Source: Bacteroidia bacterium (GTDB lineage Bacteria; Bacteroidota; Bacteroidia; NS11-12g; UBA955). From it: DNA of 64,000 nt. Location: assembly GCA_023653095.1 (NCBI GenBank), contig JAMNXP010000005.1, positions 58,048-122,047 of the forward strand, read 5' to 3'. This document shows positions 44,238-51,771 of this stretch, piece after piece. Below the pieces are notes generated by a model that searched no databases, was not told where the DNA came from, and saw nothing but the letters and a program-made list of their open reading frames with translations. The position numbers were made by a program, and so were the translations under genes. Positions within the stretch are counted from its first letter, which is position 1; every line of letters starts with the position of its first letter.

Positions 44238-46004
44238 TTAAAATCCGATTTTATTAGGTTTGTTGGTATTGTCGTTGTTTCCGTCAAAATGAGATTGTAT
44301 ATCGGTATACCGTTTTAACTCGCTTCTTGAAAGTGAGGGTTTTTTCATTTCAATAGATTTATGAATCATTTCTGATGTAATTCTTGACTTTGCTTTTAAG
44401 GCCATTCTAGAAGCTTCATCGCACAAGAACTTGATATCGCTTGAAACATAATATTCAGTTGCATGTGCAAAGGATTGATAATTCATTCCAATTTCAATTG
44501 GTCGATCTTTTAGGTATAATTTGAACATCAATTCGCGAGCTTCCAAATCCGGAGGTGGGAGATAAATGTGTTTGTCTAATCTCCCTGCTCTTAAAATCGC
44601 TGGATCAATTGCGTTAGGTCTATTTGTTGCGCCAATTACGAAAACACCTTCGGCTCCAATGTTATTCATTTGGGCTAAAAACTCGTTCACAGCGCTTGTA
44701 TTCATGTGGTTAACTCCAGAATCATCCCGGTTTGGCACCAGTGCGTCTAATTCATCAATGAAAACGATACTTGGGGCATTTTTTCGGGCTTGATCAAAAA
44801 GATTTTTGATGTTTTCTTGGGACGCATTTACCCATTTACTTTGGATGTCTGAAGGTTTAATTTGGAAAAAGTCAAATCCAATTTCTTCAGCCAACTTTTC
44901 AGCAAAAAAGGTTTTACCACAACCTGGAGGGCCATAAAGTAACATGCCATTTGGGATTGTAAGACCGTACTCTCTGTATCTGTCTTTTTCGGTCAATGCG
45001 TCAATTACATCGAGTTTTAGAGTGTCCTTCAAATCTTGCATTCCAGCAATTGATTTAAATCCATCTCCCTTTTTTGTAATATTATTGGGAGTTTTTGTAT
45101 TTGTATCCTCAGAAATAATAGAATTTTCAAATTGAAACTCCCCGTTTAATGCCTTTATGAATTCATTGGTGCTTTGAAATCGACTTTCTGGTTGAAGGTG
45201 TAATGCTTTAGAAATTATTTCTATGGTTTCTGGGCTGATTTTATTATTGCTTTGTAATACTTTAAGGGGTTTTCTGCGTTCAGATAAAATTTGGTCTTCA
45301 ATTAATAGCGCGTCTGATTTATAATTTGATATCTCAAAAAACCAGGGAGTAATTCCAAACAATAAATGATAATAAAGTGCTCCCACAGAGAAAATATCAC
45401 CTTGAATTGAAAATACTAGATTGAATTTTTCACCAGCGGTATAAAAAGGATTTAATCCTATTTTATTGAAGTCTTTATTTGGTTGGCTTTGAAAACGGGC
45501 ATAACCAAAATCTATGATTTTTGGAACTGGAATTTTATTGGAAAGGTCCAACATGACATTCAAATTTGTAATGTCATTATGAATGATTGGATCGGCCTGA
45601 TTATGAAGGTAATTTAAACCATTGAGTACGCCAGATATGATGTCTTTTGCTTCATATGGATTTAAATTTTGTTCTCTTTTCATTTTATCTGAAAGAGTTT
45701 CACCACTAATGAAATCTAAAATTGCAAAGGCAAATTTTTGATTGTCAATTACCACATCTCCACTGTCGTGAAATTTAACAATGTTCGGATGATTTAATTT
45801 CTTTAGGATTTCAATTTCCACAATTTCTGCATTTGCATTAAATTGAGTTCTATGTAGTCTAGAGTAAAAAAACAGTTTTAGCAGTTTGATGTTATTGTTG
45901 CTATCTTTAACTCGATATGTTTCTGCGTAGCTTCCTCTTTTTAAGAAGAAGACAACGGTATATTTACCATTAATTGTCTGGCCTTGGGATAAAACGGAAT
46001 TCAC
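44238..46004 (-). CDS. Protein kinase fused to a p97/Vps4-like AAA+ ATPase
   Basis: This single 588-residue protein has two enzymatic domains. Residues 14-290 are a Ser/Thr-kinase fold: glycine loop LKRGSYAETY, possible lysine KLLKLFF, catalytic loop IHNDITNLNVML (HND replaces HRD but the Asp and Asn are kept), DFG as KIIDFGYARF, and the conserved GDIFSVGALYYHLL helix. After a 25-residue linker, residues 318-560 are an AAA+ module: Walker A GPPGCGKTFF, pore-loop SKWVNAS, Walker B IVFIDELDAL, sensor/arginine-finger stretch GATNRPNAIDPAILRAGRLDK. Kinase activity could gate an unfoldase or remodelling hexamer. No membrane segment is seen. The combination is unusual. Confidence 0.88.
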   Translation of the reverse strand: MNSVLSQGQTINGKYTVVFFLKRGSYAETYRVKDSNNNIKLLKLFFYSRLHRTQFNANAEIVEIEILKKLNHPNIVKFHDSGDVVIDNQKFAFAILDFISGETLSDKMKREQNLNPYEAKDIISGVLNGLNYLHNQADPIIHNDITNLNVMLDLSNKIPVPKIIDFGYARFQSQPNKDFNKIGLNPFYTAGEKFNLVFSIQGDIFSVGALYYHLLFGITPWFFEISNYKSDALLIEDQILSERRKPLKVLQSNNKISPETIEIISKALHLQPESRFQSTNEFIKALNGEFQFENSIISEDTNTKTPNNITKKGDGFKSIAGMQDLKDTLKLDVIDALTEKDRYREYGLTIPNGMLLYGPPGCGKTFFAEKLAEEIGFDFFQIKPSDIQSKWVNASQENIKNLFDQARKNAPSIVFIDELDALVPNRDDSGVNHMNTSAVNEFLAQMNNIGAEGVFVIGATNRPNAIDPAILRAGRLDKHIYLPPPDLEARELMFKLYLKDRPIEIGMNYQSFAHATEYYVSSDIKFLCDEASRMALKAKSRITSEMIHKSIEMKKPSLSRSELKRYTDIQSHFDGNNDNTNKPNKIGF

Positions 46005-46018
46005 GATATTTTTTAATA

Positions 46019-47539
46019 TTAATGGTTAACGGTATTTTGGGCTACAATTAATTCAATTTCTTTTAGGGTATTGTGAAGATTTATTTGATTATTATTGGTG
46101 CTTATTTCATCATACAGTAGCTGAAAAAAAGTAGAGGTTATTATGTTTTCTTGTGCGAGTTGAAATATTAATTCTTCTATTTGAAATTGCTCTAAAGTTT
46201 GATTGTTCCGAATTGAATCTGAAATGCCAAGACTTTCTATAACAACGGATAATTTCTGCGGATCAATAATATGGCAACAAGTATTTTCAGCTTTTGTTGT
46301 AATCTGTCTACTTTCGTCTATATCTTCAATAGTCTTATTGTTAAGCCAGTTATAAAAGGATGTTCTATTTGTGTTTTGTTGCAATTGATGATTTAAATTT
46401 TCTGTTTCTGAAGTCCAATGTATTTTTGATGCATAAACAGCAGCACCTTCTGCAACTGCGGTGATTGGATCTAAGCTTGTATCAGGGGTGCAAATTTGTT
46501 TAGAGAGCATTTTTCTCAAAATAGGTGATATTGTAGGGCCACCTACAAGAATTAGGGATGATATAGACTTCTCATCCAGTCCATTTCGCTTTAATAGTGT
46601 TAACGAGATATCAATCGCTCTTTGAATTAAGGGCGCAATGACTAATTCTAAATCTTCACGATTAACAGAAATTTCCAATTCGAATTCACTGCCGTTGTCA
46701 TCTTCCCAGGGTATGTTACCTAAATTGGAGAGTATGGTAGTTGCTTCATTGAATGAAAGTTGTTCTTGAATTTCCTGAGCATAAAATTTCATTTCGTTCC
46801 GGATTTTTTTATTTTTTTCCGGATCCTCAAGCAGTTCGTCAACGGCATATTTCCGCTTCAAGTATGGAATTATGATATTATCTATTATTGCTTCAACAAG
46901 GGATTTATTTCCTAAATATTGATTACCCTCTGTATCTATAACTTTAATGCCTTCGTTATTTGTACTCAATAGAGTAGCGTCGAAAGTTCCCTCACAAAAA
47001 TGAAAAATCAGGTCAATTCCCACTTTTTCTTCTGACTTTGAATAATATAGATGACCTACTGCTTCGGCTTCTGAAATTATCTCACAATCATCAAAACCAG
47101 CCAATTTTGCGGCTTCTCGAGTATGTTCTATTTGGCTTTTTCCAAATTTGAATGGAACTGTAATCACTGCTGCAATTATAGTTTCATCTTTTTCGAATGA
47201 TTTAAGGGTCTTCAAGACCTCTGCCGATAATTCAATTGAGTTGAAAGATCGATTGGCATTTGAACTACAATATTTAAGATCAGACCCCATGGTTCGTGTG
47301 AATTCTATGAATGAATTGTCATTTTCAGTATTCCAATCTTTCATCGCACTCAATTTTTCTAGCTTATGAGCAGAGAAAGCCCCATCGCCGACATGCATTG
47401 CACCTTTTCGATTTATAAAAACCACCGTTGGCGTAAATGGTCTCAATGTGTTACTCCTTATTATCTGGGTAATACCGTTTTGAAATTTCACAATACTGGA
47501 ATTATATATTCCTAGATGAATTCCATAACTTGAGACCAT
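46019..47539 (-). CDS. Degenerate Hsp70 paralogue (pseudo-ATPase) without substrate-binding domain
   Basis: These 506 residues are clearly homologous to the ATPase domain of the Hsp70 at 48.2 kb, but the catalytic signatures are altered. Phosphate-1 DLGTTNS is HLGIYNS, the catalytic Lys position (FKRTMG) is FTRTMG, EPEAA is EAEAV, and phosphate-2 FDFGGGTFD is FHFCEGTFD. The adenosine motif LVGGPTISPILRK is intact. ATP hydrolysis is unlikely. In place of a substrate-binding domain there are about 130 residues, including a helical end (FQIEELIFQLAQENIITSTFFQLLYDEI) that looks like a small protein-interaction domain. It may regulate or scaffold the active Hsp70. Confidence 0.85.
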   Translation of the reverse strand: MVSSYGIHLGIYNSSIVKFQNGITQIIRSNTLRPFTPTVVFINRKGAMHVGDGAFSAHKLEKLSAMKDWNTENDNSFIEFTRTMGSDLKYCSSNANRSFNSIELSAEVLKTLKSFEKDETIIAAVITVPFKFGKSQIEHTREAAKLAGFDDCEIISEAEAVGHLYYSKSEEKVGIDLIFHFCEGTFDATLLSTNNEGIKVIDTEGNQYLGNKSLVEAIIDNIIIPYLKRKYAVDELLEDPEKNKKIRNEMKFYAQEIQEQLSFNEATTILSNLGNIPWEDDNGSEFELEISVNREDLELVIAPLIQRAIDISLTLLKRNGLDEKSISSLILVGGPTISPILRKMLSKQICTPDTSLDPITAVAEGAAVYASKIHWTSETENLNHQLQQNTNRTSFYNWLNNKTIEDIDESRQITTKAENTCCHIIDPQKLSVVIESLGISDSIRNNQTLEQFQIEELIFQLAQENIITSTFFQLLYDEISTNNNQINLHNTLKEIELIVAQNTVNH

Positions 47540-47583
47540 TTTATATTGTATTTAATGTAGACTGTTCTTTGCAAAATTTTTAT

Positions 47584-48234
47584 TTACAATGCTTCATCTG
47601 GGTCACTTGGTAAGGTCTGGAAATTGCCGTTTGTTTGCAACTTTAGCTCGTAAGTTAGAGTTGAGTTTTGCAGTAATTGGGGTTCATCTTTACCAAATGC
47701 TTCATCAGTGATAAAGCCACCCTTGAGCTTGCCACCCTTCATTTCTTTGTTCGGATTCCACCCTTTGCCATAATAGAAAAACGCTTGGTAAGTTCCATCA
47801 GGAAAAGAAAAGGTATATTGGTCGCCTGAACTAATGTAGGCATGTCTGAATACCCTGCCATTTTTCTTGATTGTTACAACTACATCCGAATTGCTTGTTT
47901 GTACCTTGATTTGAGAACAACCATATGAATTACAACTACTGTTCCCTCCATAATACTTGGCGTATGGTGTTCTTCCTGTTGGTAGGGTATTGTTGATGTA
48001 TTTTTCATATTCAAGCTGCTCAATCCTCTTTCGCTCTGCCTCCGCTTCTTGTTCAATACGGAGACGTTCCATTTCTTGAGCTTGTCTTTCTTGTTCTACT
48101 ATATCCAGCTGTTCAAGCCTAGTCGCTTCTTGTTCCTCTTCGTATAATCTAAGTTTTCTTTGAGCATCGCTTTCACATGATGTTAAAAACCCTACATTTA
48201 ATAATAGTAAAAGTGAGATTGTGTATCTTTTCAT
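47584..48234 (-). CDS. Lipoprotein with coiled coil and shared beta domain
   Basis: This 216-residue protein has a signal peptide with a lipobox-like FLTSC near residue 20. It then has a charged coiled coil (about 25-78, EEEQEATRLEQLDIVEQERQ onward), a Gly/Asn/Cys spacer (NSSCNSYGCS), and a beta domain with AYISSGDQYTFSFPDGTYQAFFYYG. That domain is also found in the SH3 protein at 42939-43724. It would be anchored in the inner or outer membrane facing the periplasm. It lies between the two Hsp70 genes (gaps of 11 and 44 bp). Confidence 0.68.
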   Translation of the reverse strand: MKRYTISLLLLLNVGFLTSCESDAQRKLRLYEEEQEATRLEQLDIVEQERQAQEMERLRIEQEAEAERKRIEQLEYEKYINNTLPTGRTPYAKYYGGNSSCNSYGCSQIKVQTSNSDVVVTIKKNGRVFRHAYISSGDQYTFSFPDGTYQAFFYYGKGWNPNKEMKGGKLKGGFITDEAFGKDEPQLLQNSTLTYELKLQTNGNFQTLPSDPDEAL

Positions 48235-48245
48235 AACTTTAATTA

Positions 48246-50804
48246 TTAACCTCTTAGAACTCCTATTGGAGGACCGCCAGGCCCTCCGTCTTTGGGGCCA
48301 TTTTCTCCATAGCCAGCATTATCAAAAATATCGTTGACAATCGGTTGAAGGTTATCAATTGTGGGTGAGTCATAAATGATATTTTTACCTTGGTCAACAG
48401 TTATTCTTGCTGATCTCCTGTCTTTCCAGTTGATCTCATTGAAATCTCTATCATGCCACAAAATAAACGCCATTAAATGTTCAATTCTCTCTAATTCAAA
48501 TGCAACAGAATTTATCATTTTGATTAGTTCTGGAGTATTCTTCTTATCCTGATCCTTGATTGCTTGTTCCACATTTGCTCTTATTTCATTGACCTTATGA
48601 GCAGTGTGTTCATTTCCTTTTTTCTTGTTAACATCTTCTAATTTATGAAATGCTGCCTTGAGCTCTTTTTCTAACTTAGGCCATTCGCTTTCTTCTTCAA
48701 TGCTATCTACAGATTTTAAAACTTTCCGCAAATTTTCCAAAGTCTGTTGTTGGTTATCTGGGGATATTTTGTCTCTTTCAAATTGGATTTTAATATTTTC
48801 TAATTCTACTTCTATCTTTTTAAATTCATCTTCATCTCCAATTGTTCCTTTGGATTTCAATTGTTTAATTGAATCTAATCCTTTGTCGATTTCCGATGTA
48901 AGTAAAGTAGCCATATCAGTCCCGGTTTTATCTGTATTTGTCTCGCATATGAAATAATGAGTATGGTCTAAATAGGGGAAAATGGCTTTGCCGTGGATCA
49001 CCTGATTTATATCAACTTTTAATTCTACATCAACATCACTATTTGCCGGCAATAGAGCAGGAAGATCATTTCCTGTAATATAAATTGTATTCACGTGATG
49101 ATTGTAAATAGCTCTGGACCTGTCAACATTATGTTCTCCTTGATATATGGCAATTTTCAAATAGTCAGAGGCCATTCCAGGGCGAATTTGTGAAGGTGTT
49201 TTCAAATTAGGCTTAACGCCAACAGCAGGCAACTGTTTTGATTTAGTAAGTCCTTCAACTACACGGAATTCTAGTTTTCCAGTATTTATGTCTTGAATCT
49301 CAATTCCGATATTGTATGGTAAGACAGCATTTCCTCCCTTACTACCTTGTATAATATTGAAGCTCGATGGTTCACATTCTAATTTGTTACCTGTGTCGTC
49401 AAATAGGGTGATTTCAAAATTATTTAATTTGCCAGAAATTAGCTGTACAGAAATGATTTCTCCCAATTCGTTTATGGAAACACTGCCACTGGACCAGCCA
49501 CCATCTTGACGACTAATATGAACAAATAATTTATCTGGTATTTTATTTTCGGTTTTTTCTTTCAGTATTTTAACGACAACATGCTCTTCCAATTCAACCG
49601 TTGCTGATTCATGGTTAATTTCCAATTGTATTTTTGTTGGGTTAAATACCGTGGTTTCTTGGTTCCGCTTAATGGTGGAGGCATAAATTGCGGCACCTTT
49701 TGCTACAGCAGTCATTGGATCAACGCTTGTATCTGGAGTGCAAATTTGTTGAGAAAGCATTTTTCTCAATATTGGTGACATCGTAGGGCCACCTACAAGA
49801 ATTAGAGAGGATAATGATTTACCATCCAAGCCATTTCGCTTTAATAGGGTTAACGAGATATCAATCGCTCTCTGGAATAAAGGCGCAATGGCAACTTCTA
49901 ATTCTTCACGGTTAACAGTTATTTCTAATTCGAATTCATTGCCGTTGTCATCCTCCCCTGGAATGTCGCCTAAATTGGTGAGTATGATAGTTACTTCGCT
50001 GAAAGAAAGTTGTTTTTTAATTTCCTCAGCATAGAACTTCATTGCGTTCCGAATGATTTTATTTTTGTTTGAATCTTTCAGGAGTTCATCAATGTCAAAA
50101 TTTTCCTGAAGATATGGAATTATAATACTGTCAACAATCGCTTCGTCAAGGTTTTTACCTCCTAGATAATTGTCTCCTTCCGTATCTATAACTTGTCTGA
50201 TTCCATCGGTTACTCTGAGTAGGGCAGAATCAAAAGTTCCCCCTCCAAAGTCAAAGACGAGCCAATAACCATCTTTTTTATCTCCATTGAAACCATAAAC
50301 CCATGCCGCTGCTTCTGGTTCTGTGATAATCTCTACTTGGTCAAAGCCAGCTAATTTACCCGCTTGTCGGGTATGCTCAATTTGATTGCTTTTGAATGCA
50401 GCAGGAACAGTAATAACAGCTGTGTTTATAGTTTCATCTTTCTCAAATGATTTAAGGGTCTTCAAGACCTCTGCCGATAACTCAATTGAGTTGAAAGATC
50501 GATTGGCATTTGAACTTTTATACTGAGCATCAGACCCCATGGTACGTTTGAATTCTATGTAAGAATTGTCATTTTCAGCATTCCAATCCTTCATCGCATT
50601 CAATTTTTCTGCCTTAAGTGCATTAAAAGCAGCGTCACCAACTTGCATTGCACCTTTTCTATTTACATACACACAAGAAGGCATTGTGTCTTTTAGTGTA
50701 TTGCTTCTTACACTTTCTGAGGTTCCGTTGTTGATTTTGGAAATGGCAGAATTGGTGGTGCCTAAGTCTATGCCAAAGTCAACGGTTGTTCTACTTTTTG
50801 TCAT
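48246..50804 (-). CDS. Hsp70-family chaperone with an insertion between ATPase and substrate domains
   Basis: This 852-residue Hsp70 is longer than DnaK (about 640). The ATPase domain (1-385) is complete: GIDLGTTNSAI, FKRTMG, TEPEAAAWVYG, FDFGGGTFD, LILVGGPTMSPILRKML. About 100 residues of beta-rich sequence (VHISRQDGGWSSGSVSINEL and onward) then lie where DnaK has its short linker. A SubBD-like part follows (PYNIGIEI, DYLKIAIYQGEHNVDRSRAIYNHH), then a long helical lid (about 620-810) and a Gly/Pro tail. It is likely the working ATPase of the cluster, served by the J-like and GrpE-like products upstream. It is not the housekeeping DnaK. Confidence 0.9.
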   Translation of the reverse strand: MTKSRTTVDFGIDLGTTNSAISKINNGTSESVRSNTLKDTMPSCVYVNRKGAMQVGDAAFNALKAEKLNAMKDWNAENDNSYIEFKRTMGSDAQYKSSNANRSFNSIELSAEVLKTLKSFEKDETINTAVITVPAAFKSNQIEHTRQAGKLAGFDQVEIITEPEAAAWVYGFNGDKKDGYWLVFDFGGGTFDSALLRVTDGIRQVIDTEGDNYLGGKNLDEAIVDSIIIPYLQENFDIDELLKDSNKNKIIRNAMKFYAEEIKKQLSFSEVTIILTNLGDIPGEDDNGNEFELEITVNREELEVAIAPLFQRAIDISLTLLKRNGLDGKSLSSLILVGGPTMSPILRKMLSQQICTPDTSVDPMTAVAKGAAIYASTIKRNQETTVFNPTKIQLEINHESATVELEEHVVVKILKEKTENKIPDKLFVHISRQDGGWSSGSVSINELGEIISVQLISGKLNNFEITLFDDTGNKLECEPSSFNIIQGSKGGNAVLPYNIGIEIQDINTGKLEFRVVEGLTKSKQLPAVGVKPNLKTPSQIRPGMASDYLKIAIYQGEHNVDRSRAIYNHHVNTIYITGNDLPALLPANSDVDVELKVDINQVIHGKAIFPYLDHTHYFICETNTDKTGTDMATLLTSEIDKGLDSIKQLKSKGTIGDEDEFKKIEVELENIKIQFERDKISPDNQQQTLENLRKVLKSVDSIEEESEWPKLEKELKAAFHKLEDVNKKKGNEHTAHKVNEIRANVEQAIKDQDKKNTPELIKMINSVAFELERIEHLMAFILWHDRDFNEINWKDRRSARITVDQGKNIIYDSPTIDNLQPIVNDIFDNAGYGENGPKDGGPGGPPIGVLRG

Positions 50805-50827
50805 TCGTTAATGTTTTTATTGTTAAA

Positions 50828-51766
50828 TTATTCACCTATACTTACTTCAATTTGAGCAGATTGAATCATTTTCCCATTGAAATTTACTTGTGGTTTTATG
50901 ACACGTGTGATTATTCTTTTACCAACTTCAATTGAATCACTTGGGATAAAGTTTGCGGTAACATTCATGCCTTCGTTGTATTCTAATTCCAGCATTTCAA
51001 CAATTTCATAACCTTTGGCCAAATAATTTTCTTTAATGCTTTTTACGGCACTTTTGAGTTGCTTAAGGCCTTTGGTATTTGGATCCATTCGATAGTGATT
51101 GGTCTCCATAGCAGTTAGACGGTCAGCTATTTTTAGAACTAATGAATGGTCCTCAGTCGAACTTTCATTGCCTTTTTCTCGGATGAGCTCAATTTGTTGT
51201 TCGAGAATTTTAACCAATTGACCATCAAGTTTTAAACTTTCTTCCTCTAAGGCCGTTTTTGTTTTAAGGATTTGTGTTTCAATAGCAGATTTATTTGATT
51301 TGATTATTTTATTTATCTGGAGAAACATAAAGGATCCCAATAGCACAATCAATAAACTTCCTCCAACCCAATAAACACTATTTGTTTGGAGGTTATTGTC
51401 TATCTTATCAATTTGGTTTTTTGTGGCAGAAGTTGTTGTATCAATTTTTAATCCTAATTCTTTTGAAATAGTATTTAAATTTTGATTTATTAAAAGAGTT
51501 TTTTGAAGTAAACTATCATATTTTAGTTCACTATTAGTCAATTTTGATTCAACAGTCTTTAACTGTTTTTTTAACTTAGATATTTCAATTGAATGCTCTT
51601 TTAATGCGATTTTCTGCTGATCAAAGTCTATTTTTCCTTCAATCTTTAATGAACTAACCTTGGAAATGGCTTGGATTGACCTATTTGGATTTGCTGCTAG
51701 ACTGAAATTAAAAGTTGAAAAGGAAATCAACCATAAAATTAGTGATGGTATAAATGTGTTTTTCAT
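50828..51766 (-). CDS. Membrane-anchored coiled-coil protein with GrpE-like C-terminal domain
   Basis: This 312-residue protein has a signal peptide (1-24), a periplasmic coiled coil (about 45-128), one transmembrane helix (about 132-151, WVGGSLLIVLLGSFMFLQI) and a cytoplasmic part. The cytoplasmic part has a second coiled coil (155-200), a short helical region (205-250) and a beta-rich end. The end reads KGYEIVEMLELEYNEGMNV, then IITRVIKPQVNFNGKMIQSAQIEVSIGE. This parallels GrpE: long helix pair, helical bundle, beta wing. It lies 23 bp upstream of the Hsp70 gene, so I infer a membrane-tethered nucleotide exchange factor. Sequence similarity is weak, so this needs a profile search. Confidence 0.6.
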   Translation of the reverse strand: MKNTFIPSLILWLISFSTFNFSLAANPNRSIQAISKVSSLKIEGKIDFDQQKIALKEHSIEISKLKKQLKTVESKLTNSELKYDSLLQKTLLINQNLNTISKELGLKIDTTTSATKNQIDKIDNNLQTNSVYWVGGSLLIVLLGSFMFLQINKIIKSNKSAIETQILKTKTALEEESLKLDGQLVKILEQQIELIREKGNESSTEDHSLVLKIADRLTAMETNHYRMDPNTKGLKQLKSAVKSIKENYLAKGYEIVEMLELEYNEGMNVTANFIPSDSIEVGKRIITRVIKPQVNFNGKMIQSAQIEVSIGE

Positions 51767-51771
51767 GTTGT

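Noticed and set aside
48246-50804. Hsp70 considered as the housekeeping DnaK
   Set aside because: It has 852 residues with an insertion at the linker and lies in an accessory operon, unlike DnaK.
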